Assembly (NCBI RefSeq): GCF_046592965.1
Contig: NZ_JBISBV010000004.1
Span: 209,459-273,458, forward strand
Direction of reading: 5' to 3'
Origin: Marivita sp046592965
GTDB lineage: Bacteria > Pseudomonadota > Alphaproteobacteria > Rhodobacterales > Rhodobacteraceae
DNA length: 64,000 bases
The notes beneath the pieces were generated by a model. It worked only from the letters and a program-made list of their open reading frames with translations. It was not told the origin of the DNA and did no database searches. Positions 35,156 through 44,904 of the stretch are shown piece after piece. A program made the position numbers and the translations under genes. Position 1 is the stretch's first letter. Each line of letters starts with the position of its first letter.

Positions 35156-35244
35156 TAAACACCGCCATCTGCACCCTGAAGCCACGGGTCGTCAAGGGTG
35201 GTTTCGCCTGTCGCCCGCGTGTGTGGCGCGTGCGAGACTTTGGC

Positions 35245-36567
35245 TCAGGGCAGGACCGCCTTCATCGCTATGTCGAGCTTGTCGACCACTTCGCCGATCT
35301 GATCGTCCGAAATGATATAGGGTGGCGCGAGCAGCACATGATCCCCAAGATTGCCGTCGCGGGTGCCGCGCATCGGATAGCAGATCAACCCCGCCTCGAA
35401 AGCCACCTTCTTGAAGCGTGCGGCGATGTTGTGCGACGGATCAAATGGCAGTTTCGAGGCCCGATCCTCGACGATCTCGATGCCGCGGAACAACCCTCGG
35501 CCACGAATATCTCCAACATGTGCGTGTTGCCCGAACCGGTCATGAAGCGCCTCTGCCAGCTTTTCGCCCTGGGTCTGTACCCTGGCAATCAGATCGCGCC
35601 CGTGAATGGCCTTGAGCACCGCAAGCGATGTCGCGCAGGCGACCGGATGACCGAGATAGGTGTGCCCATGTTGGAAAAAGCCCGACCCGTCCGAAATGGC
35701 CTGATAAATCTTTGCCGAACACATCATTGCGCCGATCGGCTGGTAGCCCGCACCCAACCCTTTCGCGATACACAGGATATCGGGCACAACACCTTCGATG
35801 TCGCAGGCGAACAGGCTGCCGACACGCCCCATGCCGCACATGACTTCATCCAGGATCAACAGCACGCCATAGGTGTCGCAAATCTCGCGGATGCGTTTGA
35901 AATAGCCCTCGACCGCCGGAACCGCGCCCATCGTGGCGCCCACGACAGGCTCGGCGACAAAGGCGATCACGCTGTCGCGGCCAAGCCGCAGGATCTCGTC
36001 CTCCAGCTCCTGCGCAACGCGCTGGCCGTAATCGAACGATGTCTCGTCCGGCGCACGATCGACGTATTCGTAACACGGCGCGATATGGGACACATCCATC
36101 AGGATGGGCTCGAACTGCGCCCGCCGCCACGCATTTCCGCCCGTTGCCAACGCGCCAAGGGTGTTGCCGTGATAGCTTTGCCTGCGGGCGATGATATGGC
36201 GCCTTTGCGGTTCCCCGATTTCCAAAAAATACTGGCGTGCCAGTTTCAGCGCGGATTCCACAGCCTCGGAACCACCCGACACGAAATAGACGCGATCCAG
36301 ATCACCGGGCGCGTCGCGCACCAGCAGATCGGCCAGTTCCTCGGCCGGATCGCTGGTGAAAAAACCGGTATGCGCATAGGCAAGTCGCGCCGCCTGATCC
36401 TGTACCGCCTGCACGATCTCGGCGTCGCCGTGACCCAGACAAGACACCGCCGCGCCGCCGGAGCCGTCAAAATACTGCTTGCCGCTATCGTCATAGAGAT
36501 AGCAGCCCTCACCGCGCACGGCTTTGGGCGGAGGTGCGAGGTTATGGCGTGGAAAGACGTGGCTCAT
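35245..36567 (-). CDS. class III aminotransferase (second, unlinked in sequence to the first)
   Basis: A 440-residue PLP aminotransferase with GSGGAAVSCLGHGDAEIVQA, YFVSGGSEAVESALKLARQY, LILDEVMCGMGRVGSLF and the PLP lysine in IAKGLGAGYQPIGAMM. Belongs to the omega-transaminase group but is clearly different from the gene at 30807. Divergent from the TAXI-TRAP transporter over a 343-base gap. Candidate roles include diaminobutyrate, beta-alanine or another omega-amino acid deamination. Substrate not predictable from sequence alone. Confidence 0.86.
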   Translation of the reverse strand: MSHVFPRHNLAPPPKAVRGEGCYLYDDSGKQYFDGSGGAAVSCLGHGDAEIVQAVQDQAARLAYAHTGFFTSDPAEELADLLVRDAPGDLDRVYFVSGGSEAVESALKLARQYFLEIGEPQRRHIIARRQSYHGNTLGALATGGNAWRRAQFEPILMDVSHIAPCYEYVDRAPDETSFDYGQRVAQELEDEILRLGRDSVIAFVAEPVVGATMGAVPAVEGYFKRIREICDTYGVLLILDEVMCGMGRVGSLFACDIEGVVPDILCIAKGLGAGYQPIGAMMCSAKIYQAISDGSGFFQHGHTYLGHPVACATSLAVLKAIHGRDLIARVQTQGEKLAEALHDRFGQHAHVGDIRGRGLFRGIEIVEDRASKLPFDPSHNIAARFKKVAFEAGLICYPMRGTRDGNLGDHVLLAPPYIISDDQIGEVVDKLDIAMKAVLP

Positions 36568-36910
36568 CGGACATCACCTTTGCTGCAACGGCACGGTACG
36601 GTTGAGCCGTCCCAACCGTACGGGCGCATCCCACCAAGAGACCATCCGGAACGCAAGCGATAGAACCTCTGGAGGCGGCATATGCGCCGTTTCGTCCCTG
36701 TCTGTCAGCGGTTTGACGCGACGCAAAGGACGATAGTTACAGATTACGCGATCACTAAGCTGGCCCATTCGGAGCGAATCACGTTTTATGTCTTTGGGAA
36801 CGTAAGAAAATCTCCTGCGCGCTTAAAATCGCGCTTGGGATGGGCAATTTTATTTGACGTTTCAACCTGTGGGCCGCGCCGCGTGTCCGCAAGCTAACTG
36901 GGAGAAAAAC
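36568..36910. other. 343-base divergent intergenic region with inverted repeat
   Basis: No gene seen. Holds an inverted repeat GTACGGTTG - 8 bases - CAACCGTAC at 36596-36621, 29 bases upstream of the minus-strand aminotransferase start, and an AT-rich stretch (36775-36860, including TTTTATGTC and AATTTTATTTGACG) that probably carries the promoter of the TAXI-TRAP operon. No recognised RNA family. Confidence 0.5.
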
Positions 36911-37882
36911 ATGATGTATAAAAGTTTCGCAGCAGGCCTCGCAGCCGTCGCCTCCATCGCATTTGGTGGAGCCGCAATGGCGCAAGACCAGCAGTTCATC
37001 TCGATCGGCACTGGCGGCGTGACCGGTGTGTATTATCCCACCGGCGGCGCGATCTGCCGTCTGGTGAACCGCGACCGCAAGGAGCATGGCATCCGTTGCG
37101 CCGTGGAGTCCACAGGCGGTTCGGTCTACAATATCAACACGATCAAGGCCGGAGAGCTTGAATTCGGCGTTGCCCAGTCGGACTGGCAGTATCATGCCTA
37201 TAACGGCACCTCGTCGTTTGCCGACAATCCGTTTCCCGAAATCCGTGCGATGTTCTCTGTCCACCCCGAGCCGTTTACGCTCTTGGTGCGCGGTGACAGC
37301 GGCATCACCTCGTTCGAAGAACTCAAGGGCAAGCGCGTGAACGTGGGCAATCCCGGTTCCGGGCAGCGCGCCACAATGGAAGTCGTGATGGACGCATATG
37401 GCATCACGATGGACGATTTCGGACTCGCTACCGAGTACAAGGGCTCGGAAATGGCAAAGCAGATCTGCGACGATAATATCGACGCCATGATCTATACCAT
37501 TGGCCACCCTGCCGCCGCGATCAAGGAAGCGACGACGACTTGCGATGTCAAACTCGTCGATGTGACGGGCGAGGAAATCGACAAGCTGGTCGCGGACAAC
37601 CCGTACTACCGTGTCGCGACGATCCCGGCGGGCATGTATGCCGGCAACGATGAGGACACCACCACCTTCGGCGTTGGCGCGACTTTCGTCACAAGCAGCG
37701 AAGTCTCCGATGACGTGGCCTACACCGTGGCCAAGGCAGTGATGTCCAACCTCGATGATTTTCGTGGCCTGCACCCTGCCTTCGCCAATCTCGACGCCAA
37801 GGAGATGGTCAAGGACGGCCTGTCGGCTCCTTTGCACCCCGGTGCAGAGCGCGCGTATAAAGAACTTGGCCTGATGGAATAA
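36911..37882 (+). CDS. TAXI family TRAP transporter solute-binding protein
   Basis: A 323-residue periplasmic protein with a signal peptide (cleavage near AMAQ, residue 24) followed by FISIGTGGVTGVYYPTGGAI, the hallmark of TAXI binding proteins. YNINTIKAGELEFGVAQSDW and RVNVGNPGSGQR are further family segments. It delivers solute to the fused permease encoded downstream. TAXI ligands include glutamate-like acids and other small organics; this ligand is unknown. The start at 36911 has GGGAG upstream and gives the signal peptide. A terminator-like stem-loop follows. Confidence 0.92.
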   Translation: MMYKSFAAGLAAVASIAFGGAAMAQDQQFISIGTGGVTGVYYPTGGAICRLVNRDRKEHGIRCAVESTGGSVYNINTIKAGELEFGVAQSDWQYHAYNGTSSFADNPFPEIRAMFSVHPEPFTLLVRGDSGITSFEELKGKRVNVGNPGSGQRATMEVVMDAYGITMDDFGLATEYKGSEMAKQICDDNIDAMIYTIGHPAAAIKEATTTCDVKLVDVTGEEIDKLVADNPYYRVATIPAGMYAGNDEDTTTFGVGATFVTSSEVSDDVAYTVAKAVMSNLDDFRGLHPAFANLDAKEMVKDGLSAPLHPGAERAYKELGLME

Positions 37883-37913
37883 GGGCCGCTTTATGACGAC
37901 CTGACACACAGCG

Positions 37914-37945
37914 CCGGCGCATCTTTCAAGGTGCGCCGGTGTTTT
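37914..37945 (+). terminator. attenuator-like stem-loop between TAXI binding protein and permease
   Basis: Perfect 8-bp stem CCGGCGCA / TGCGCCGG with a loop of about 10 bases, followed by TGTTTTG. Located 31 bases after the binding-protein stop and 45 bases before the permease start, so likely a partial terminator that gives more binding protein than permease. Confidence 0.7.
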
Positions 37946-37989
37946 GCCTTAAAACGACGCGGGAACCGCGCATTCGGGGGGACATCAAG

Positions 37990-40608
37990 ATGACCGAGAC
38001 AAAAACCGCCCAAGACATGGTGGCAGAGGCCGATACCGGCGCACGACAGGCCGGTGCCTTTGCAAACACCCTGATCTTCGGGCTGTGTATCGCGTGGTCC
38101 CTCTTTCAATTATATATCGCGTCAAAGCTACCGGGTGTCCTGGCGCAGGCCACGGGTGTCAGCATCCTCGCCAATATCGTTGCGCAGGCGCGCTATGTTC
38201 ACCTTGCCTTTGCGATCGCCCTGGCGACGCTGGCCTTTCCGATTTTCGGGCATCGCAACCGGATACCGGCCTATGATTGGGCGCTTGTGATCCTTGGCGT
38301 TGCCGCCTGTCTCTATCTTATCGTCTTTCGCTTCGAGATTGCCGACCGCCCCGGTCTTTGGAGCACGACCGATATCGTCATGTCCGCCATCGGCATGGTG
38401 GTTCTGATGGTTGCGGTCTACCGATCGTTGGGTTTGCCGCTGGTCATCATCGCGTCGCTGTTCCTCGCGCTGGCGTTTTTCGGCGGGTATTCGCAATGGA
38501 TCGGGCGGATCACCAATTACGGCGGCTCGTCCTTCTCCAAGGCGATGGGCCATTACTGGATGCAGACCGAAGGCGTCTTTGGCGTCGCTCTCGGGGTCTC
38601 GACCTCGATGATTTTCCTGTTCGTGTTGTTTGGTGCCTTGCTCGAAAAAGCGGGCGGCGGCAACTGGTTCATCAAGGTCGCCATTGCCCTGCTCGGATCT
38701 TTGCGCGGGGGACCGGCCAAGGCAGCGGTGCTGTCGTCGATGATGACCGGCATGATTTCAGGATCCTCCATCGCCAACACCGTCACGACGGGTACCTTCA
38801 CCATTCCCTTGATGAAGCGCATCGGATTTTCCTCGGAAAAAGCAGGCGCTGTCGAAGTGGCGTCTTCGACCAATGGTCAGTTGACGCCACCGGTCATGGG
38901 AGCGGCAGCGTTCCTGATGGTCGAATATGTCAACATTCCCTATATCGATGTTGTCAAACACGCCTTTCTGCCTGCGGTTATTTCCTACATCGCGCTGCTT
39001 TATATCGTGCATCTGGAAAGCCTGAAACTGGGTCTTCAGGGTTTGAAAAAACCCGGGCGGCACATCGGGGTCATCCTGATTCTGGTCCTGTTCCTGACAG
39101 GGTTTCTGGGCATGGCTGCGGTGACGTTCCTCGTTGTCGCATTCCGGGCGATGCTCGAACCGATCATGCCGGGGGCAACCGTGTATCCGTCCTTGGTGCT
39201 GTTGGCGATTGCCTATGTCGCCCTTGTTTACCTGTCGTCGAAGTACCCCGATCTCAAGGTCGATGATCCTGACGAAAAGGCGGTCTCTGCGCCGCGTCTG
39301 ACGCCGACGTTCCTGGGTGGAGCCTATTTTGCGCTGCCGATCTTTGTGCTGGTCTGGAACCTGATGGTGCGCACAGAATATCTTGACCGTCTCTCACCGG
39401 CGCTGTCCGCGTTCTGGGCCACGATTACGATGATAATCGTCGCCTTGACCCACAGGCCGCTGAAAGCGATGTTCCGGGGCGAATCCGAGTTTGCTAACCA
39501 GGCGATTGCCGGCTTTCAGGACTTTGTCCTCGGGCTCGAAAGCGGCGCGCGCAACATGATCGGCATCGGTGTGGCGACGGGCGCGGCGGGCATCATCGTC
39601 GGCACGATCTCCCTGACCGGGGCGCACCAGATCATCGGACAGGTGATCGAAGTGATCTCGGGCGGCAATCTGATCATCCTGCTTGTGCTGGTGGCGGTGC
39701 TGTCGCTGATCCTTGGCATGGGCCTGCCGACCACTGCCAATTACATCGTGGTCTCGTCACTCATGGCACCGGTGATCGTGTCGGTGGGCGCGCAGGCGGG
39801 GCTGATCGTGCCGTTGATCGCGGTGCATATGTTCGTGTTCTATTTCGGCATCCTTGCCGACGATACGCCGCCTGTGGGCCTTGCCGCCTATGCGGCCGCC
39901 GCGATCTCTCGCGGCGACCCGATCAAAACGGGCGTGCAAGGCTTTGCCTATGACATTCGCACGGCGCTCTTGCCGTTCATGTTCATCTTCAACACCGATC
40001 TGCTGCTGATCGACGTCGGCCCGCTCAAGGCCGTGTTCGTCTTTTTCATCTCGCTGATCGCCATGCTGACCTTTGCTGCGGTCACCCAAGGCTATTTCAT
40101 CGCCAAGACCCGCAAGTGGGAGGCCGTGGTGATGCTTGTCGTGGTCTTCATGCTGTTCCGTCCGGGGTTCTTCCTCGATCAGTTTCAGGACCGGTATGTC
40201 GATTATTCGGGTCCGGCGGCCATCGCCGCCATTGGTGACATCGGTGTCGGGGAAGAGGCCCGGATCACCGTGTCGGCGCCCGATTTCGACACCGGGATCG
40301 TGGGCACCAAGACGATCCTCGTCAAACCCGAGGCCGAAGGGTCTGGCATGGAGAGGCTTCAGGCTGTCGGACTGAGCGTGATGGAAGAAGGCGACACGCT
40401 GCTTTTGGAAGAGCCGTTCCCCGGCACGCCGTTCTTCGAGAAACTTGCGAATGAATATGATTTCTACGGCGACGAACCTGCACAGATCGAGTTGGTTCAG
40501 ATCGAGAACGAGCGGCTTCCCAAGGAGTTGTTCTTCATTCCAGCCTTGCTGCTGCTTCTCATGATCATCGGCCTTCAAAGTCGCCGCATGACACAACCCG
40601 CCTTTTAA
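37990..40608 (+). CDS. TRAP transporter fused permease (4TM plus 12TM)
   Basis: An 872-residue integral membrane protein fusing the small and large TRAP subunits, as usual for TAXI systems. The large-subunit core shows SGSSIANTVTTGTFTIPLM and SSTNGQLTPPVMGAAAFLM, and later MGLPTTANYIVVSSLMAPV with PPVGLAAYAAAAISRGDP. The C-terminal part (about residues 730-840) is a soluble stretch before a last span. Uses an ion gradient rather than ATP. The start at 37990 follows GGGGGGAC; the ORF opens at 37939 within the stem-loop. Confidence 0.93.
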   Translation: MTETKTAQDMVAEADTGARQAGAFANTLIFGLCIAWSLFQLYIASKLPGVLAQATGVSILANIVAQARYVHLAFAIALATLAFPIFGHRNRIPAYDWALVILGVAACLYLIVFRFEIADRPGLWSTTDIVMSAIGMVVLMVAVYRSLGLPLVIIASLFLALAFFGGYSQWIGRITNYGGSSFSKAMGHYWMQTEGVFGVALGVSTSMIFLFVLFGALLEKAGGGNWFIKVAIALLGSLRGGPAKAAVLSSMMTGMISGSSIANTVTTGTFTIPLMKRIGFSSEKAGAVEVASSTNGQLTPPVMGAAAFLMVEYVNIPYIDVVKHAFLPAVISYIALLYIVHLESLKLGLQGLKKPGRHIGVILILVLFLTGFLGMAAVTFLVVAFRAMLEPIMPGATVYPSLVLLAIAYVALVYLSSKYPDLKVDDPDEKAVSAPRLTPTFLGGAYFALPIFVLVWNLMVRTEYLDRLSPALSAFWATITMIIVALTHRPLKAMFRGESEFANQAIAGFQDFVLGLESGARNMIGIGVATGAAGIIVGTISLTGAHQIIGQVIEVISGGNLIILLVLVAVLSLILGMGLPTTANYIVVSSLMAPVIVSVGAQAGLIVPLIAVHMFVFYFGILADDTPPVGLAAYAAAAISRGDPIKTGVQGFAYDIRTALLPFMFIFNTDLLLIDVGPLKAVFVFFISLIAMLTFAAVTQGYFIAKTRKWEAVVMLVVVFMLFRPGFFLDQFQDRYVDYSGPAAIAAIGDIGVGEEARITVSAPDFDTGIVGTKTILVKPEAEGSGMERLQAVGLSVMEEGDTLLLEEPFPGTPFFEKLANEYDFYGDEPAQIELVQIENERLPKELFFIPALLLLLMIIGLQSRRMTQPAF

Positions 40609-40619
40609 GGAATTTCTGC

Positions 40620-41039
40620 ATGTTCGACATCCTCCTGGTTCCCGTTGACATTTCCCTTCCCGACGAGGCGCAAAAACTGCTCAAGAACGCCAAGGTCTTT
40701 GCGGATAAATGGGACAGCGACGTTCACGTCGTTTCGGTCATTCCCAATGTCGGAATGCCGATTGTCGGCTCTTACATGGAGGACGGGTTCGAAGAGAAAG
40801 CCAAATCCGAGGCCGAATCCGAACTGAGCCGGCAAATCGAAACATCCGGAATCACCGCCAAAAGCTATGTGCTCAAAGGCACGGTTTATGACCGGGTGAT
40901 CGCGCTGGCCAACTCGCTGAACGTTGATCTCATCATGATCGGTGCCCACCAGCCGCAGCTCAAGGATTATCTCCTGGGGTCGAACGCCGCGCGTCTGGTA
41001 CGCCATTCCGCCAAATCGGTGCTTGTCTTGCGCGACTGA
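40620..41039 (+). CDS. universal stress protein of the TRAP operon, TeaD-like
   Basis: A 139-residue UspA-fold protein. The ATP-binding region appears as DLIMIGAHQPQLKDYLLGSN with ARLVRHSAKSVLVLRD after it, a variant of the G2xG9xG(S/T) motif. Located 11 bases after the permease gene. Universal stress proteins are often encoded with TRAP transporters; TeaD in the ectoine TRAP TeaABC acts as an ATP-dependent regulator of uptake. A similar role is likely here. Confidence 0.9.
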   Translation: MFDILLVPVDISLPDEAQKLLKNAKVFADKWDSDVHVVSVIPNVGMPIVGSYMEDGFEEKAKSEAESELSRQIETSGITAKSYVLKGTVYDRVIALANSLNVDLIMIGAHQPQLKDYLLGSNAARLVRHSAKSVLVLRD

Positions 41040-41221
41040 TTTCCGCGCGTTGGGCGTCACAGAACAAGATTTGATCCTATTTCGCTAAAGTCTTGCCCCA
41101 ATAGCATCACGATGCTGCCGAACTCCTTGTTTACTTCTTTGCTGTTAAATTAACGCAAACGTAGCTGTAGCCTTGAGGAATCACCTTCTGGCATTGGCAA
41201 CGCCAGCAAGGAAATTGCGAC

Positions 41222-44200
41222 GTGGCATTCACGATCACATTCGACTACCGCTTCGATAGCACGGGCTTTTTCGACAGCCCGGCGCGTCGCGCGGCGCTCG
41301 AACTGGCCGCCGCGCAGTGGGAAGGCATCATTCGCGATGACTTTGAAGAGGTTCCGGTCGGGACGCGGTTCGAAATCCGCAATCCGACGTCCTATGCAAC
41401 CGAAACCGTAACACTGACCAACGCCGTTGATGACGTCATCGTCTTTGTCGGCGCGACCGCGCTTCCCGGATCGACCCTGGCGCTCGCCGGCCCTGACGGC
41501 ACAGATGCCGCGGGTGATGTCTATGCCGCACGCGTAAGCTCTGATTTCCGCGGCACCGGCACCGTCACCGATTTCGAGCCTTGGGCGGGGTCGATCACCT
41601 TTGACACGACGGCCAACTGGTCGTTCAGCCTCGGCAATCCGGCGGCAGGACAAAGCGATTTCCTGTCTGTCGCGGTACACGAGATTGGCCATATTCTCGG
41701 CGTCGGAACCTCGGGCGCTTTCGATAGATGGGTGTCAAATACGTCGTTCACCGGTCCGAACGCCAAATCCGTCAACAACGGCCAGGCGATTCCCATCACC
41801 CCGGATGGCGGCCATGTGCAGAACGGTTTCGCAGGCGACAGCGTGTCTCTTGATCCGTCCTTGATCGACGGAACGCGCGTTCTGCTCAGCCAATACGACA
41901 AAGCGATCCTCGCAGATATCGGCTACGACATCGCAGGTTTCTCCAAACAAGGTATCAAACCGGCAATTGCCACATTGGCAGGCGAGCGAATTTTTGGCCG
42001 CGATGTAGCTGACACAATCGACGGCCTCGGTGGCAACGATTCCCTTCAGGGCGGGGATGGGAACGACCTGTTGCTCGGCAACATGGGCAACGATGTTCTG
42101 TTTGGCCAAACCGGGAACGACACGCTCATGGGCGGCGCAGGTGACGATTATCTCGGCGGCGGGACGGGCAACGACGAGCTGCGTGGCGGGGGCGGCAACG
42201 ATACTTTTTATGGACAAGGCGGCACCGACACTTTTGTCATTGGCAAGGGCGACGGAAAAAACACGATCTCGGATTTTGACGTCGGGTCCGAAATCATTCG
42301 CCTGATCGACAGCGGGTTCAACTCCAGGGCAGAGGTCGTTTCAGCGATCACCAAGATTGCTGGCAATGTGTCACGGCTGACACTGGAAGACGGCACAAAT
42401 GTTGACGTTTTTCACGATTTTCAAAGCGGAACTCCGCTCAGAGAAGACAATTTCGAGTTGATCGATGCGGTCGCATCAGGTGATAAAAGCATAATAAACG
42501 GCAATGCCGGGCCGAACCGGCTTCAAGGGGGCAAAAACAACGAGCAGATATCAGGGAACGACGGCGATGATACCCTGTCCGGAGGTGGAGGCGATGACAC
42601 TCTGTCCGGAGGCAGCGGAGCCGATGTTTTCGACATAAATCCAGGCGATCAAAAGGTCACGATCACAGATTTCGACCTTTCTCAAGACATCCTAGACCTG
42701 TTGGATTTTGAACAATCCCAGGTAGAAAACGCGTTGGAAAACGCACAAGCCGACGGGGGTGTGGTTCTCACATTCTCCGACGGCACGACAGTTAAGATTG
42801 GAGGCACAAACGTGACCACACAAAACTTCCCGACTGCCACGGTGCGAGCCAACGGCAACAACAACGAACCCGTCGGACCCATGATAATCCTCGGCGAAGC
42901 GCTTGTCGGAAATACACTGACAGCGCGCAAAGGCGGTGTCAGCGATCCCGATGGCATCAATTGGGGATCTGAGAGCTTTCAATGGCTCCGAGACGGTAGC
43001 CCGATTTACGGCGCCACTGGCGGAACATATGACGTCACTACAACCGATATCGGCACGCAGATAAGCGTGCAGTACATCTACATGGACAACGGTGGCACCC
43101 GAGAAACCGTGACCAGCAAGCCCGAGCCTGCGGTACCCTCGGGCGTGGCACCTCCCTCTGGCGGCGGCAGCACCGGTGGTACGCAAAACCCAGGCACGAA
43201 TAATCCGGATAACGACAGCCCCAACGGACCGCTTAACATTCTTGGCGAAGCTCTCGTCGGCAACACGCTCACCGCGCGCCCGAACAGTATTACTGATCCT
43301 GACGGCATAAATTACGGTTCGGCTACATTTCAGTGGCTGCGCGACGGTGAGCCGATTTCCGGCGCGACCGCGCAGACTTATGATGTCGGCCTGGCAGATC
43401 GCGGAACTCAAATCAGCGTTCAGTACTCCTATCTTGATGGCAACGGCACTCGCGAAACCGTGACCAGCAAGCCGGAGCCAACGGTGCCGGGCGGCACGAC
43501 CACACCGCCACCGACCACTGGCGGCGGAGACGGTGGCACTCCGACCGAGCCGACGGGGCCGACCGAGCCGGAGGTTCCCGAACCGCCCGCCGGACATGTG
43601 AACTCGGTTCCGATTGGCAAACTGGTGATCCTGGGCTTCCCGGTCGAAGGTGCCGATCTGCTTGCGAGAACCGACGCGGTCTTCGACCGCGATGGCTATG
43701 ATGAGGCTGGATCCAGTTTCCAATGGCTGCGCGATGGGGAGCCGATCAGCGGCGCAACCGGGAAACTGTACACCATCACCGCCGACGATCGCGGCGCGGC
43801 GCTCAGCGTTCAGCTTACCTTTACCGACGGCGCCGGAACCGTCGAAACCGTCTTGAGCGCTGAAGAACCCGCAGTGCCCTTCCCCGATGGCGAGGGCCCT
43901 CTGGTCGAAGACGATTCCGAAACGTCTGACGACAGCGTTACCGATGGAGTGCTCGAAGGCACGTCTGACGCCGACACTTTGGTTGCAACGGCAGGCGTTG
44001 AACAGATCAACGGGCTCGACGGTGAAGACACCGCGGTCTTTGCCGGCGATCAATCCAATTACGTTCTGCGCCTCAGCCCCGATGGCGTGACGGTCACCGA
44101 CCGGAGCGACGGTGGTTTGGGCACAATTGGTCTCGATGGGGTCGAACTGATCGACTTTGGCACCGAGATCGGCGCTTTTGACGGCCCGGTCGATCTACAG

Positions 44201-44833
44201 CGGTTCGGCGGTCACACCGACCTCGGAGAAGAGGCATTCGAGAACTTCATCGAGATGTATATCGCCTACTTCAACCGTGCGCCCGACGCCGTCGGCTTGT
44301 CCTTCTGGGGGACCGCGTATGCCAACGGTACGTCGCTGGAAGAAATCGCGGAGCAGTTCGCGCTTCAGGACGAAACGGCGGCAACGTATCCGGACGACAC
44401 CAGCAACATCAAGTTTACCGCACAGGTTTACGAAAACGTGCTGGGCCGCTCGCCCGACATCGAAGGATTGCGGTTCTGGACCGGAGCATTGGACAGCGGC
44501 GAGGTCACCCGTGGTGAATTCATCCTGCAAGTCCTGCGTGGCGTTGACGCGGAGGCACCCGAAGGGGCGTCGCAAGCGTTTCTCGATCGCCAGGCGGCCG
44601 ACCAGCTTTACCTGGAACAGAAAACCGATCTTGGCGCGTTCTTCGCAGTGCATAAAGGAATGTCGAATGTCGAAGATGCGGCGCAGGTCCTGGCCTTGTT
44701 CGATGGCAGCGCCGACAGTCTTGCCACCGCGGTGGAAGCGATCGAAACACTGCACACTGCCGCGATGGACCCGGTCAACGGGGACTTCCTGATGCCGCTG
44801 GTCGGCGTTCTGGACGATCCGTTCACGATCTGA
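41222..44833 (+). CDS. secreted RTX metalloprotease-like protein with Ig-like repeats and DUF4214
   Basis: A 1203-residue protein with no N-terminal signal peptide, as expected for type I secretion. Residues 1-235 form a zinc peptidase domain with HEIGHILGVG (H153, E154, H157). The position for a third metzincin ligand at +10 is Thr163; GGH198 is a better candidate, a leishmanolysin-like spacing. Two blocks of calcium-binding RTX repeats follow (about 258-340 and 425-470), then three similar modules of about 85 residues (552-640, 669-755, 796-885, each with FQWLRDG.PI.GAT), an acidic linker, and a C-terminal DUF4214-type domain (about 1005-1150). GTG start after AAGGA. No secretion genes are adjacent. 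Confidence 0.85.
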   Translation: MAFTITFDYRFDSTGFFDSPARRAALELAAAQWEGIIRDDFEEVPVGTRFEIRNPTSYATETVTLTNAVDDVIVFVGATALPGSTLALAGPDGTDAAGDVYAARVSSDFRGTGTVTDFEPWAGSITFDTTANWSFSLGNPAAGQSDFLSVAVHEIGHILGVGTSGAFDRWVSNTSFTGPNAKSVNNGQAIPITPDGGHVQNGFAGDSVSLDPSLIDGTRVLLSQYDKAILADIGYDIAGFSKQGIKPAIATLAGERIFGRDVADTIDGLGGNDSLQGGDGNDLLLGNMGNDVLFGQTGNDTLMGGAGDDYLGGGTGNDELRGGGGNDTFYGQGGTDTFVIGKGDGKNTISDFDVGSEIIRLIDSGFNSRAEVVSAITKIAGNVSRLTLEDGTNVDVFHDFQSGTPLREDNFELIDAVASGDKSIINGNAGPNRLQGGKNNEQISGNDGDDTLSGGGGDDTLSGGSGADVFDINPGDQKVTITDFDLSQDILDLLDFEQSQVENALENAQADGGVVLTFSDGTTVKIGGTNVTTQNFPTATVRANGNNNEPVGPMIILGEALVGNTLTARKGGVSDPDGINWGSESFQWLRDGSPIYGATGGTYDVTTTDIGTQISVQYIYMDNGGTRETVTSKPEPAVPSGVAPPSGGGSTGGTQNPGTNNPDNDSPNGPLNILGEALVGNTLTARPNSITDPDGINYGSATFQWLRDGEPISGATAQTYDVGLADRGTQISVQYSYLDGNGTRETVTSKPEPTVPGGTTTPPPTTGGGDGGTPTEPTGPTEPEVPEPPAGHVNSVPIGKLVILGFPVEGADLLARTDAVFDRDGYDEAGSSFQWLRDGEPISGATGKLYTITADDRGAALSVQLTFTDGAGTVETVLSAEEPAVPFPDGEGPLVEDDSETSDDSVTDGVLEGTSDADTLVATAGVEQINGLDGEDTAVFAGDQSNYVLRLSPDGVTVTDRSDGGLGTIGLDGVELIDFGTEIGAFDGPVDLQRFGGHTDLGEEAFENFIEMYIAYFNRAPDAVGLSFWGTAYANGTSLEEIAEQFALQDETAATYPDDTSNIKFTAQVYENVLGRSPDIEGLRFWTGALDSGEVTRGEFILQVLRGVDAEAPEGASQAFLDRQAADQLYLEQKTDLGAFFAVHKGMSNVEDAAQVLALFDGSADSLATAVEAIETLHTAAMDPVNGDFLMPLVGVLDDPFTI

Positions 44834-44874
44834 TTTTTCCGTCCGTCCCATCGAGACGCAGACCATGACAGAAG

Positions 44875-44904
44875 AGGCCAGCCGACGCCGTGTCGGCTGG
44901 CCTT
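44875..44904 (+). terminator. terminator after the RTX protease gene
   Basis: Perfect 12-bp stem AGGCCAGCCGAC / GTCGGCTGGCCT with a 5-base loop, followed by TAATCTTTCTC, 42 bases after the stop codon. Confidence 0.8.

Noticed and set aside
35080..36663. Open frame of 527 codons on the plus strand
   Set aside because: Antisense to the class III aminotransferase with its PLP lysine motif, and it runs through the riboswitch; no domain recognisable.
36779..37909. Open frame of 376 codons on the minus strand
   Set aside because: Antisense to the TAXI binding protein, which has a signal peptide and family motifs.
41144..41154. GTTAAATTAAC as a CtrA-binding site upstream of the RTX protease
   Set aside because: The half-sites are not spaced as in TTAA-N7-TTAAC, so it was not called.
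42030..42300. Nucleotide repeats resembling a CRISPR or minisatellite
   Set aside because: They are codons of the RTX glycine-aspartate repeats and are not regularly spaced at DNA level.
42692..44053. Open frame of 453 codons on the minus strand
   Set aside because: Antisense to the repeat region of the RTX protease; repetitive only because the sense strand is.
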